A stretch of 64,000 bases of DNA from Paenarthrobacter ilicis (GTDB taxonomy: Bacteria; Actinomycetota; Actinomycetes; Actinomycetales; Micrococcaceae). The stretch spans positions 2,108,001 to 2,172,000 of the forward strand of contig NZ_JAFBCD010000001.1 in the NCBI RefSeq assembly GCF_016907545.1, written 5' to 3'. The translations under genes and the position numbers were made by a program. Shown one piece after another: positions 38,677 through 47,155 of this stretch. Position 1 is the stretch's first letter. Every line of letters begins with the position of its first letter. Under the pieces are notes generated by a model, which saw only the letters and a list, made by a program, of their open reading frames with translations, was not told the origin of the DNA and ran no database searches.

Positions 38677-38703
38677 CAGTCTATTATGGGCCACCCTCGT
38701 TGC

Positions 38704-38709
38704 TAGCAT
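38704..38709 (+). promoter_or_regulatory. Candidate extended -10 for DUF3097 gene
   Basis: TGCTAGCAT contains TAGCAT preceded by TG at the extended -10 position. The TTG start follows about 40 nt later with its own SD. Confidence 0.35.
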
Positions 38710-38749
38710 TGAAACCGCCCACATTCAGCCAGCAGAAAGAGGAAGCATT

Positions 38750-39601
38750 TTGGCTTTCAATGACTGGGGTCCCCGGGATCTGACCGCCCCTGCCAAGCAA
38801 CAGCTTCCCGAAGTGCCGGTCCAGCGGGGGATGGTCCTGGAAGACGTCCAATCAGGCTGGGTGGGCGAAGTCACCCGGGTGGAGAAAACCGGGGGCATGC
38901 ACATCGTCAGCCTGGAGGATCGCCGGGGCAAGTCCAAGTCATTCCAGCTGGGCTTCGGGTTCCTCCTGGAGGGCCAGGCCATCCGGCTGATGCCTCCCGC
39001 GCCGCGGACCGCCGCGTCCGCTACGACGCCGGGACGGACCGCCTCGGGGTCCGTCAGGGTCCACGGGCAGCGCGCCCAGGTGGCAAAGGCCAGCCGCGTC
39101 TGGGTGGAAGGCAAACACGATGCCGAGCTCGTGGAGAAGGTGTGGGGTGATGACCTTCGCGTGGAGGGCATCGTGGTGGAACCCCTGCACGGCGTGGATG
39201 ACCTCAAGTCGGCCATCGCGGAATTCAACCCCGGCCCCAGCAGGCGCTTGGGAATCCTGGTGGACCACCTTGTCCCGGGTTCCAAGGAATCGCGAATCGC
39301 CGCAGATGCCATGACCTACCCCGGAGCGGCAGGCAACGTCCTCATTGTGGGCCACCCCTACGTGGATGTGTGGCAGGCCATCAAACCCAAGGTCCTGGGC
39401 ATCGAGCAGTGGCCAACGGTTCCCCGCGGAGTCGACTGGAAGACCGGGATTTTGCGCGCCTTCGGGTGGCCACACGAGACCGCAGAGGACATCGGTCTGG
39501 GCTGGCAGCGGCTGCTTGGCGCGGTACGCAGCTATGCGGACCTGGAAGCATCACTGTTGGGGCGCGTTGAGGAAGTCATCGATTTCCTCACCGCCCCCTG
39601 A
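38750..39601 (+). CDS. DUF3097 family protein
   Basis: 283 aa. FNDWGPRD at the start, VQRGMVLEDVQSGWVGEVTRVEKTGGMHIVSLEDRRGKSKSF, and VEGKHDAELVEKVWGDDLR with ILVDHLVPGSKESRI further in match actinobacterial DUF3097. The family has a toprim-like look (EGKHDAELVEKVW; VDHLVPGS), so a nucleic-acid role is conceivable but unproven. The TTG start is supported by AAAGAGGAAG just upstream. It is divergent from hrcA across the CIRCE region. Confidence 0.88.
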   Translation: MAFNDWGPRDLTAPAKQQLPEVPVQRGMVLEDVQSGWVGEVTRVEKTGGMHIVSLEDRRGKSKSFQLGFGFLLEGQAIRLMPPAPRTAASATTPGRTASGSVRVHGQRAQVAKASRVWVEGKHDAELVEKVWGDDLRVEGIVVEPLHGVDDLKSAIAEFNPGPSRRLGILVDHLVPGSKESRIAADAMTYPGAAGNVLIVGHPYVDVWQAIKPKVLGIEQWPTVPRGVDWKTGILRAFGWPHETAEDIGLGWQRLLGAVRSYADLEASLLGRVEEVIDFLTAP

Positions 39602-39717
39602 CGCCCATTTCCAAGGTCCAACCGGCGAACCACCGGGGAGTGGTCCGGCGCTGTGCCCTTATGCCGGTATTCTGGGACAGCAATACAGCAGCATCTTTAC
39701 AGCAAAAGGAAGACACC

Positions 39718-40131
39718 GTGGCAGAGAACGCTCCTGAAGAACCGGGCAGCGCCGCAGGGCGGCCCCAGTACCATGGCGCACCTGCCAACGCCCTGCCGCT
39801 GACTGCAAGCGAGGACCGGCAATGGGCAACCCTGGCCCACTTTGGCGGCATTCTCGGGTGCCTGCCGTCCCTGCTGATCTACTTGATTTTCCGGGACCGC
39901 GGCCCCTTCACTGCGCAGGAATCCAGGGAGGCATTGAACTTCACGCTGCCTCCGACCATCGCCGCCGTGCTTGCCAACCTCTTGGTCATGCTCCCGGTTG
40001 TGGGCAACATTTTCGCTGTGATTGCCACGGGAATTTGGGTTGCTCTGACGTGCTTCTCAGTATCCGCCGGTATCCGCGTCAACCACGGCCAGCCCCACCG
40101 CTACAAGCTGAATCTGCGCTGGATCAAGTAA
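39718..40131 (+). CDS. DUF4870 (Tic20-like) small membrane protein
   Basis: 137 aa. A proline-rich hydrophilic N-terminus precedes ASEDRQWATLAHFGGILGCLPSLLIYLIF, a central loop RDRGPFTAQESREALNF and two further helices (IAAVLANLLVMLPVVGNIFAVIATGIWVALTCF). DUF4870 proteins are four-helix membrane proteins of unknown role. The GTG at 39718 is supported by AAAAGGAAG (39705-39713); the ATG 26 codons upstream lies in the leader. It converges on hemW with a 29-bp gap. Confidence 0.85.
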   Translation: MAENAPEEPGSAAGRPQYHGAPANALPLTASEDRQWATLAHFGGILGCLPSLLIYLIFRDRGPFTAQESREALNFTLPPTIAAVLANLLVMLPVVGNIFAVIATGIWVALTCFSVSAGIRVNHGQPHRYKLNLRWIK

Positions 40132-40160
40132 GCAGCGAAATCCCCGTAGCGGTCTGACCG

Positions 40161-41390
40161 TCAGTCCGGGAGAACCCTGCGCACCACGGCATCGGCCAAA
40201 AGCCGGCCTTTCAGTGTCAAGACCAAACGTCCCTTGAAAGCCTGAACCGGATCAACCAGTTCATCGGCAATAAGCCCCGCTATTGCGCGCCGGCCATCAG
40301 CATCGAGGGATTCCACGGACAGTCCTGTCCCAAGCCTTGCTTCCAACATGATCCGCTCCACACCGCGGGTTTCATCATCGAGGGTTTCCCTGCCTGCCGC
40401 CGGGGATTGCCCCGCTGCCAGCCGGGAGGCATACGCCGTGGGGTGTTTGACGTTCCACCAACGCACACCGCCGACGTGTGAGTGGGCGCCCGGGCCAATT
40501 CCCCACCAATCGTCACCGCGCCAGTAGGCGAGGTTGTGACGGCAGGCCTGAGCGGGTGTCTTCGACCAATTGCTGACTTCATACCACGCCAAGCCGGCCG
40601 CCGAGATCAGCTCATCCGCAAGCTCGTACTTGGCCGCGTGATCGTCGTCGTCAATTCCCGGCACTTCGCCGCGCCGGATCTGCGCAGCCAGCTTGGTGCC
40701 AGCCTCAACAATCAGGGCATAGGCACTGATGTGGTCCGGCCCGTAAGAGAGCGCCGTTTCCAATGACGTCCGCCAGTCCTCCATGGACTCCCCGGGGGTG
40801 CCATAAATGAGGTCCAAACTGACGGCCAGGCCGGCCTCCCGTGCCCATTGGACGGCCAGCGGCACGCGGCTGGGCGCGTGCGTCCGGTCCAATACCTTCA
40901 GGACATGGGGCACCGCTGACTGCATGCCGAAGGAGACCCTGGTGAATCCGGCCTCAGCAAGCAACCTCAACGATTCAGGTGTTACGGAATCCGGGTTGGC
41001 TTCGGTGGTGACTTCGGCCCCCGGCTCAAGACCCCACAACCTGACAGCCTCACGAAGGATGTCGGCCAGGTCCTCAGCCGGCAGCAACGTAGGAGTTCCT
41101 CCACCGAAGAACACCGTGGCCAGGGGCCGCTGGGGAACGCGCGAGGCATCCAGGGCCGAGTAAGCAAAGCCGAGCTCTGAAATCGCCGTACCGGAGTACG
41201 CGTCCTGCGAGGCTCCGCCACCCAGTTCCTTGGCGGTGTAGGTATTGAAATCGCAATAACCGCACCTGACAGCGCAGAAGGGGATGTGGACATAGAGTCC
41301 GAAATTGCGCTGTCCGATGCCATCCAGCACCTGGGAGGGCAGAACGCCGTCCGCAGGTGCCGGATCGCCCAGAGGGAGAACGCTGGGCAT
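40161..41390 (-). CDS. hemW: Radical SAM heme chaperone HemW
   Basis: 409 aa. FGLYVHIPFCAVRCGYCDFNTY contains the CxxxCxxC motif that binds the radical-SAM 4Fe-4S cluster, followed by the fourth-Cys phenylalanine context typical of HemW rather than HemN. VFFGGGTPTLL and GTPGESMEDWRTSLE are further family motifs. HemW binds heme and delivers it to respiratory enzymes; it is often mis-annotated as coproporphyrinogen oxidase. The ATG directly abuts the lepA stop codon (no gap), so the two are co-translated. Confidence 0.93.
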   Translation of the reverse strand: MPSVLPLGDPAPADGVLPSQVLDGIGQRNFGLYVHIPFCAVRCGYCDFNTYTAKELGGGASQDAYSGTAISELGFAYSALDASRVPQRPLATVFFGGGTPTLLPAEDLADILREAVRLWGLEPGAEVTTEANPDSVTPESLRLLAEAGFTRVSFGMQSAVPHVLKVLDRTHAPSRVPLAVQWAREAGLAVSLDLIYGTPGESMEDWRTSLETALSYGPDHISAYALIVEAGTKLAAQIRRGEVPGIDDDDHAAKYELADELISAAGLAWYEVSNWSKTPAQACRHNLAYWRGDDWWGIGPGAHSHVGGVRWWNVKHPTAYASRLAAGQSPAAGRETLDDETRGVERIMLEARLGTGLSVESLDADGRRAIAGLIADELVDPVQAFKGRLVLTLKGRLLADAVVRRVLPD

Positions 41391-43244
41391 TTACTTCTTG
41401 GCCTTGTCCTTGGATTCATCGGTGGTCAGGGCAGCAATGAACGCCTCCTGCGGCACTTCAACGCGGCCCACCATCTTCATGCGCTTCTTGCCTTCTTTCT
41501 GCTTTTCCAGCAGTTTGCGCTTACGGGTGATGTCACCGCCGTAGCACTTGGCAAGGACATCCTTGCGGATGGCGCGAATACTCTCGCGGGCAATGATGCG
41601 CGATCCAATAGCCGCCTGGATGGGCACCTCGAACTGCTGACGCGGAATGAGCTCACGGAGCTTACCGGTCATCATCACGCCGTAGGCATAAGCCTTGTCG
41701 CGGTGGGTGATGGCGCTGAAGGCATCAACCTGCTCCCCTTGAAGCAGGATATCCACCTTGACGAGGTCCGCCACTTGCTCGCCATCGGCCTTCCAGTCCA
41801 AGGAGGCATAGCCACGGGTCTTGGACTTCAGGAGGTCGAAGAAGTCAAACACAATCTCGGCCAAGGGAATCCAGTAGCGGAGCTCCACCCGGTCCTCCGA
41901 GAGGTAGTCCATGCCCTTCATCTGCCCACGGCGGCTCTGGCAAAGTTCCATGATGGCGCCGACGAACTCGTTGGGCGCAAGAATGGTCGCCGAGACCATG
42001 GGTTCGCGGACTTCCGAGATCTTGCCAACAGGGTATTCGCTGGGGTTGGTCACGTGGACAACCTTTTTGTCCTCCAGCGTCACTTCGTATTCGACGTTGG
42101 GCGCAGTGGAGATGAGGTCCAGGTTGTACTCGCGCTCGAGCCGCTCGCGGGTGATTTCCAGGTGCAGAAGACCCAGGAAACCCACACGGAAACCGAACCC
42201 CAGAGCCGCTGACGTCTCCGGCTCATACACCAGCGCGGCATCGTTGAGCATCAGCTTTTCCAGGGCATCGCGGAGCACGGGATAGTCAGTGCCGTCCAGC
42301 GGATACAGTCCCGAGAAGACCATGGGCTTGGCATCGGCATAGCCGCTCAGCGACTGGGATGCGGGCTTGGCAAGGTTGGTGACGGTATCGCCGACCTTGG
42401 ACTGGCGCACATCCTTCACACCCGTGATCAGGTAGCCAACCTCACCTACGCCGAGTCCCTTGGACGGCGTGGGTTCCGGCGAGCTGACACCGATCTCCAA
42501 GAGCTCGTGGCTGGCCTTGGTGGACATCATCTGAATGCGTTCACGCGGGTTCAGCTTGCCGTCCACCACGCGGACGTAGGTGACCACGCCGCGGTAGGTG
42601 TCGTAGACAGAGTCGAAGATCATGGCCCGGGCGGGAGCGTCGGCATCGCCCACCGGGGCAGGCAAATCGCGGACAATCTTGTCCAGCAAAGCCTCCACGC
42701 CGATTCCGGTTTTACCTGAGACCTTGAGGACATCCTCGGGGTCGCCACCGATGAGGTTTGCGATTTCCGCCGCGTACTTCTCCGGCTGCGCTGCCGGAAG
42801 ATCGATCTTGTTCAGCACGGGGATGATGGTGAGGTTGTTCTCCATGGCCAGGTAGAGGTTCGCAAGCGTCTGCGCCTCGATACCCTGGGCCGCGTCCACC
42901 AGAAGAACCGCGCCTTCACAGGCAGCAAGTGAACGTGAGACCTCGTAAGTGAAGTCAACGTGGCCGGGAGTGTCGATCATGTTCAGTGCATAGCTGGTGC
43001 CGTCGAGTTCCCAGGGCATACGGACAGCCTGTGACTTGATGGTGATACCGCGCTCACGTTCGATATCCATACGGTCCAGATACTGGGCCTTCATGTCGCG
43101 TTGTTGAACGACGCCGGTGTACTGCAGCATGCGGTCTGCCAGGGTGGACTTACCGTGGTCAATGTGCGCAATGATGCAGAAGTTCCGGATGATGGCCGGA
43201 TCTGTTGCGGCGGGCACCGGGGCGGTGCGGGCCATGGGAGACAC
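41391..43244 (-). CDS. lepA: Elongation factor 4 (LepA)
   Basis: 617 aa. The GTPase motifs [17 protein letters not shown] and NKIDLP are present. Domains II-V follow, and the LepA-specific C-terminal domain ends with [24 protein letters not shown] and a lysine-rich tail. LepA acts on paused or back-translocating ribosomes and in 30S assembly. AAGGATCC precedes the GTG at 43244; an ATG three codons later is an alternative. It forms a two-gene operon with hemW. Confidence 0.96.
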   Translation of the reverse strand: MSPMARTAPVPAATDPAIIRNFCIIAHIDHGKSTLADRMLQYTGVVQQRDMKAQYLDRMDIERERGITIKSQAVRMPWELDGTSYALNMIDTPGHVDFTYEVSRSLAACEGAVLLVDAAQGIEAQTLANLYLAMENNLTIIPVLNKIDLPAAQPEKYAAEIANLIGGDPEDVLKVSGKTGIGVEALLDKIVRDLPAPVGDADAPARAMIFDSVYDTYRGVVTYVRVVDGKLNPRERIQMMSTKASHELLEIGVSSPEPTPSKGLGVGEVGYLITGVKDVRQSKVGDTVTNLAKPASQSLSGYADAKPMVFSGLYPLDGTDYPVLRDALEKLMLNDAALVYEPETSAALGFGFRVGFLGLLHLEITRERLEREYNLDLISTAPNVEYEVTLEDKKVVHVTNPSEYPVGKISEVREPMVSATILAPNEFVGAIMELCQSRRGQMKGMDYLSEDRVELRYWIPLAEIVFDFFDLLKSKTRGYASLDWKADGEQVADLVKVDILLQGEQVDAFSAITHRDKAYAYGVMMTGKLRELIPRQQFEVPIQAAIGSRIIARESIRAIRKDVLAKCYGGDITRKRKLLEKQKEGKKRMKMVGRVEVPQEAFIAALTTDESKDKAKK

Positions 43245-43352
43245 GCAGGATCCTTACTGTCGATACTCACACGGCAGTTCCTCCGGCTGGGCATAGGCCA
43301 GCGGGGACACGCCGCGCATCTGATCCTCTAGTCTCCCACGAACCGGACGTTC

Positions 43353-43369
43353 CACGTACATCACGTACA
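43353..43369 (+). repeat. Short direct repeat upstream of PemK-like gene
   Basis: CACGTACA occurs at 43353-43360 and 43362-43369 (9-bp period). It lies 30-45 bp before the -10 of the PemK-like gene and could be a regulator site. Confidence 0.4.
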
Positions 43370-43399
43370 CGACTTGGACACTCCCCCACTGCAGGGTTG

Positions 43400-43405
43400 T
43401 AGCTT
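43400..43405 (+). promoter_or_regulatory. Candidate -10 hexamer, leaderless PemK-like gene
   Basis: TAGCTT, then TGTCAC, then the ATG at 43412. TTGGAC at 43374 could be a distant -35. Confidence 0.45.
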
Positions 43406-43411
43406 TGTCAC

Positions 43412-43933
43412 ATGGCTTTCGACGTCGGCCCCCTCGGCAAACTCATCGCGCGTTCACTCGGGTTCCTGCGTGGACGCAGCAACCGGTCTGTGGCCCCGGC
43501 AAAGCAATCACCCACCCGGCGCCGGCCATCCGGCGTCGGGCAGTCAAGTGCCTACCCCGGGGATTTCCGCGGCCAGTTCGCCATCAACTACTCGCCCAAG
43601 CCGGACGGTCAACCCGACCCGGGTGAAATTGTGTGGGGATGGGTTCCCTACGAGGAAGACCACTCACAGGGCAAGGACCGTCCCGTGCTGTTGGTGGGCA
43701 GCGATGGCCGGTGGCTCCTGGGGCTCATGCTGACGTCCAAAGACCATGACCGCGGAGCGCGTGCGGACGATTATGTGGATATCGGTGCCGGCGCGTGGGA
43801 CCGACAGGGCCGGCCCAGCGAAGTCAGGATCGACCGCGTCATCAGGCTTGATCCACGCTCCATCCGCCGGGAGGGCGCGGTGCTGGACAGGCCCCGCTTC
43901 AAGGAAGTTTCCCGGGCGCTGGGGCAACGCTAG
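43412..43933 (+). CDS. PemK/MazF-like protein, no antitoxin adjacent
   Basis: 173 aa. The core from about residue 70 (PGEIVWGWVPYEEDHSQGKDRPVLLVGSDGRWLLGLMLTSKDH) follows the PemK/MazF barrel: a PGxIVW-type start, the KxRPVLLV strand and a T/S-K-D loop. The N-terminal ~65 residues are basic and unlike the family (GFLRGRSNRSVAPAKQSPTRRRP). MazF-type toxins cleave RNA, but no small antitoxin ORF lies on either side, so it may be a solitary or repurposed member. Its start appears leaderless (TAGCTT 6 nt upstream). It is divergent from lepA. Confidence 0.78.
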   Translation: MAFDVGPLGKLIARSLGFLRGRSNRSVAPAKQSPTRRRPSGVGQSSAYPGDFRGQFAINYSPKPDGQPDPGEIVWGWVPYEEDHSQGKDRPVLLVGSDGRWLLGLMLTSKDHDRGARADDYVDIGAGAWDRQGRPSEVRIDRVIRLDPRSIRREGAVLDRPRFKEVSRALGQR

Positions 43934-44019
43934 GGTCCGGAGAATCCGGAGTCGCCGTATCACGCACCGTTCTGCTATTCTTTATAGCTGTGTGTGCGTG
44001 CAGGTCGACGTCCACACAT

Positions 44020-44068
44020 GGTTGGCTGCCATAGGCATCCCCACGCCGCTCTCAGTCGATGGCCAACC
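44020..44068 (+). promoter_or_regulatory. Structured leader of rpsT
   Basis: GGTTGGC (44020-44026) pairs with GCCAACC (44062-44068), enclosing a smaller hairpin TGCC-ata-GGCA (44027-44037). The long (>100 nt) leader of a ribosomal protein gene suggests S20 autoregulation. A likely -10 (TATTCT) lies about 44 nt upstream of the first arm. Confidence 0.45.
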
Positions 44069-44113
44069 TGAAAACCCTCTAGACCATTTCCGCATTAAAA
44101 AGAGAGTTCATAC

Positions 44114-44374
44114 GTGGCTAATATCAAGTCCCAGAAGAAGCGCATCCTCACCAACGAGAAGGCTCGCCTGCGCAACAACGCAGTCAAGTCCGAGCTGAAG
44201 ACGGCCATCCGCGCCGTCAACACCGCCGTTGAGTCTGCCGACAAGGATGCTGCTGGATCTGCACTTGCTGCTGCCAGCCGCAAGCTGGACAAGGCTGTCA
44301 GCAAGGGCGTTATTCACAAGAACAACGCTGCAAACCGCAAGTCTGCGATCTCCAAGAAGGTCAGCGCACTCTAA
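44114..44374 (+). CDS. rpsT: 30S ribosomal protein S20
   Basis: 86 aa, lysine/alanine-rich. [30 protein letters not shown] and the ending [19 protein letters not shown] are characteristic of S20, which binds 16S rRNA early in assembly. The GTG start has an AGAGAG-type weak SD and a long structured leader. It is followed by a strong bidirectional terminator and converges on holA, the usual actinobacterial arrangement. Confidence 0.97.
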   Translation: MANIKSQKKRILTNEKARLRNNAVKSELKTAIRAVNTAVESADKDAAGSALAAASRKLDKAVSKGVIHKNNAANRKSAISKKVSAL

Positions 44375-44401
44375 GGTTTTCCAGTTCGACTGAGCTGATC
44401 A

Positions 44402-44433
44402 AAAGGCCGGCACCCCGCGGGGTGCCGGCCTTT
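44402..44433. terminator. Bidirectional terminator between rpsT and holA
   Basis: AAAGGCCGGCACCCC, GC loop, and its 15-base complement (44419-44433) with flanking A and T tracts. Confidence 0.92.
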
Positions 44434-44487
44434 GGGTTTAACTACACCTGGCTGCTACGCCACACCGTCGGCTGTTGCCCGACGCTG

Positions 44488-45504
44488 TCAGCGGCGGCTT
44501 GACGACATCGCAATGACGGTGACCGCGTGCTCCACTGCATAGACGGGATCGCGCGACTCACCCTTGACCTGCGCGTCCGCTTCGGCAATGACCTGGATGG
44601 ATCGGATCAGGCCCTCCGGAGTCCATCGGCGGACATCACGCTGGGCTTGTTCCACCAACCACGGCTGCATACCCAGATTCCTGGCGATGGACGCCGAGGA
44701 ACCGCTGGCACCCGCCACCTTTGCCAAGGTGCGCAATTTGGCCGCCAAAGCCGCCACCAGGGGAACGGGATCCACTCCCGTTGCCAATGCGTGGCGGAGC
44801 GTGGACAAAGCGCCGGCCCCGTTGCCTGCCATGGCTGCATCGGCAACCTTGAAGGCCGTTGCCTCCACGCGGCCACCGTAATACCGCTCCACTGTCTCCG
44901 CGGTGACGGCGGTGGTGGCGTCGGCAATGAGCTGGCTGCAGGCGGCAGCAAGTTCGGAGAGGTTTGCACCCACCGCATTGACCAAGGCCTGGACCGCTTC
45001 ACCCTCGATACGGCGACCGGCCGCCTTGAATTCGGACACCACAAAAGCAGTCTTCTCGGCATCTTTCTTGAGGGGCTGGCAATCGACCACTGGCCACCCG
45101 GCAGCCTTCACGGCGTCGAGCAGCTTCTTGCCACGGACTCCCCCGGCATGGCGCAGGACCAACACCACGTCCTGGTCAGGGTGTTGCAAGTACGCAAGGC
45201 CATCCGCGAGGAAAGCGTCGTTCATGGCTTCGAGCCCGTCCACCTCAATGAGCTTTGCTTCGCCAAACAACGAGGGAGTGACTGCCATGGCCAAGGACCC
45301 GGATTCATAAGAGCCTGCATTGAGGCGGCTCAGCTCAACATCCGGAGTCGCCTCCCTGACATTGGCCCGGATCTGGTCCAGGGCACGGATTCCCAGGTAT
45401 TCTTCCGGACCCACGATGAGGACGACGGAAGCGGGCCGGGCATCGCGCCAACCAACGACGTTGGCGGCGGGAGCCTTGCCCCTGGTGTTCTGGGCAGCAG
45501 CCAC
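44488..45504 (-). CDS. holA: DNA polymerase III subunit delta
   Basis: 338 aa. The N-terminal AAA+-like fold (VVLIVGPEEYLGIRALDQI), the segment VEVDGLEAMND and the C-terminal lid/collar helices (NLSELAAACSQLIADA; RRWTPEGLIRSIQVIAEADAQVKG) match HolA. Delta opens the sliding clamp within the clamp loader. The GTG start has GGAAGGAC upstream. The 5' end lies within the 3' end of the long comEC frame, an unusual 170-bp same-strand overlap. Confidence 0.92.
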   Translation of the reverse strand: MAAAQNTRGKAPAANVVGWRDARPASVVLIVGPEEYLGIRALDQIRANVREATPDVELSRLNAGSYESGSLAMAVTPSLFGEAKLIEVDGLEAMNDAFLADGLAYLQHPDQDVVLVLRHAGGVRGKKLLDAVKAAGWPVVDCQPLKKDAEKTAFVVSEFKAAGRRIEGEAVQALVNAVGANLSELAAACSQLIADATTAVTAETVERYYGGRVEATAFKVADAAMAGNGAGALSTLRHALATGVDPVPLVAALAAKLRTLAKVAGASGSSASIARNLGMQPWLVEQAQRDVRRWTPEGLIRSIQVIAEADAQVKGESRDPVYAVEHAVTVIAMSSSRR

Positions 45505-47155
45505 TGATGGTGTCCTTCCGGCGGTTGGGATTCACCTTAAAGTCTGCCATGCCCTGGCACTCTTCCGGGCCACGGCATAGCCGCTCAAGCCGCCGCGCAA
45601 GCATTTCCAACAGGACGGTCAGTTGAGCGTGAAGTATCCGTACCCGCCGGCACACCTCTGCCGGGTGAAGACCCATCCACAGGCCGACGAAGGTGAACGC
45701 CGAAAGGGCCGCCATGGCAGCTGCCCCGGTTGGCCCCTCGGCCCATGGCAACGCGGCGCCGGGGGCTGAAGCAAAGAACCGCGCCATTGACGCTATGGCC
45801 CCTGCACAGGTACCCGCGACGGCAACAGGCGCCACCGCCAGTGCGGGTACCACCGCAGCCAGGGGAACAGCCACCGTCCCGCAAATGGTCACCGGGGCCA
45901 CCAGCGGACCGGCCACAACGTTCGACACCAATGCGTAGGTTGCCACCTGGGGCTGCAGGACTGCGATGACGGGTCCGCACAACAGTTGGGCGGACAGGGG
46001 TACTGACACTCCGGCAGCCAGCCACCCGGGCATACCGGGAGGCGCCCACCCGGCCATGCGACCCGCCAGCAGGACTATCCCCAGGGTGGCAAGAACGGAG
46101 AGGAGAAAACCCACACTGGAACCCAACGTGGGTTCGAACAACAACAGGGCGATGGTTGCACAGCAGAGGAACGACAAAGCCCGTCCCCTTGAACCGCCCG
46201 CCAAGGCAATCACCCCAATGCAGCCCATAACGGCAGCCCTGAGCACACTGGGTTCGGAACCCACCAACACTACAAAGGCACCCAACCCTGCCAGGGCGGT
46301 GGCGCCGGCAATGGGCCGTGGCAGCCTCATCCGCCGTGCCAGGACAAGGAATCCACCCAGGACAAGACTGCAGTTGGCGCCGGACACTGCTGTCAGATGG
46401 GTCATGCCCGTTACCTTCATGGCCTGGTTCAAGTCCTCCGGCAGTCCACTGATGTCACCGGTGACCATCCCCGGCAGGAGGCCCGCAGCATCCCCCGGCA
46501 GCCACTTGGCTGCCGTGACAAAGGCCCTCCGCCAGTCACCCGCAGTGGAACGGATGTCAAAAGAGTCATCGTGGATGAGCGGTCCGGAGGCTGCCGAAAG
46601 AATCGCAGTTCCTGGTTGCCCTGGCTGGGCTTCCTTGAGGGTGCCCGTGGTCCGCAGTTGCTGTCCCGGCCGCACCTGCGCCCACTCGTCCCCGCCTGTC
46701 ACCAGCAGGTCCGCCGGCCCCGGACTCACAGTCCCGGCAGCAATGATTTCCCGGAGAATTACCGGAACCATCCAACGGCTGCTGCCACTGTTCCCAGGGA
46801 GAGGAGACAATTCCGGGCTTCCTGTGACCGTAACTGTCACTGCAACGCTGTGGCCTGCAGCAGATGCCACAGGACCATCCTGCCGGGCCGCAGCGGATAC
46901 CGCACAATGTGTGGCCACCATGGCGCCCACAAAGAATGCGAGGGCCATGGTGTCCCGGATGCTCCTGCGGAATGACGGATGGCGCCGGGTTCCAACCAGG
47001 AGGGCCGCTGCCCCGGCCAAGGCCAATCCTCCGGTCAGGACCCACGACGCCTGCGCGTCCACGCTGCTGCCAGCCAAGGCAACCAACCATGATGTCAGCG
47101 CCGCCGGTACCAGCCTCAGATCCACCCTCCGTGATGGGACTTTGCTTTCACCCAC
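45335..47155 (-). CDS. comEC: ComEC/Rec2-type competence membrane protein, no beta-lactamase domain
   Basis: 606 aa as the frame runs. Two to three N-terminal helices precede a DUF4131/OB-like extracellular region (VAVTVTVTGSPELSPL...GQQLRTTGTLKEA) and the competence domain of many helices starting GLPEDLNQAMKVTGMTHLTAVSGANCSLVLGG. ComEC forms the channel for single-stranded DNA in transformation. The metallo-beta-lactamase domain that many ComECs carry at the C-terminus is absent. The last ~57 codons read through the start of holA in another frame and look like non-coding sequence, so the true end may be earlier via a frameshift. The GTG start overlaps the comEA end by 8 bp. Confidence 0.8.
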   Translation of the reverse strand: MGESKVPSRRVDLRLVPAALTSWLVALAGSSVDAQASWVLTGGLALAGAAALLVGTRRHPSFRRSIRDTMALAFFVGAMVATHCAVSAAARQDGPVASAAGHSVAVTVTVTGSPELSPLPGNSGSSRWMVPVILREIIAAGTVSPGPADLLVTGGDEWAQVRPGQQLRTTGTLKEAQPGQPGTAILSAASGPLIHDDSFDIRSTAGDWRRAFVTAAKWLPGDAAGLLPGMVTGDISGLPEDLNQAMKVTGMTHLTAVSGANCSLVLGGFLVLARRMRLPRPIAGATALAGLGAFVVLVGSEPSVLRAAVMGCIGVIALAGGSRGRALSFLCCATIALLLFEPTLGSSVGFLLSVLATLGIVLLAGRMAGWAPPGMPGWLAAGVSVPLSAQLLCGPVIAVLQPQVATYALVSNVVAGPLVAPVTICGTVAVPLAAVVPALAVAPVAVAGTCAGAIASMARFFASAPGAALPWAEGPTGAAAMAALSAFTFVGLWMGLHPAEVCRRVRILHAQLTVLLEMLARRLERLCRGPEECQGMADFKVNPNRRKDTISGCCPEHQGQGSRRQRRWLARCPARFRRPHRGSGRIPGNPCPGPDPGQCQGGDSGC

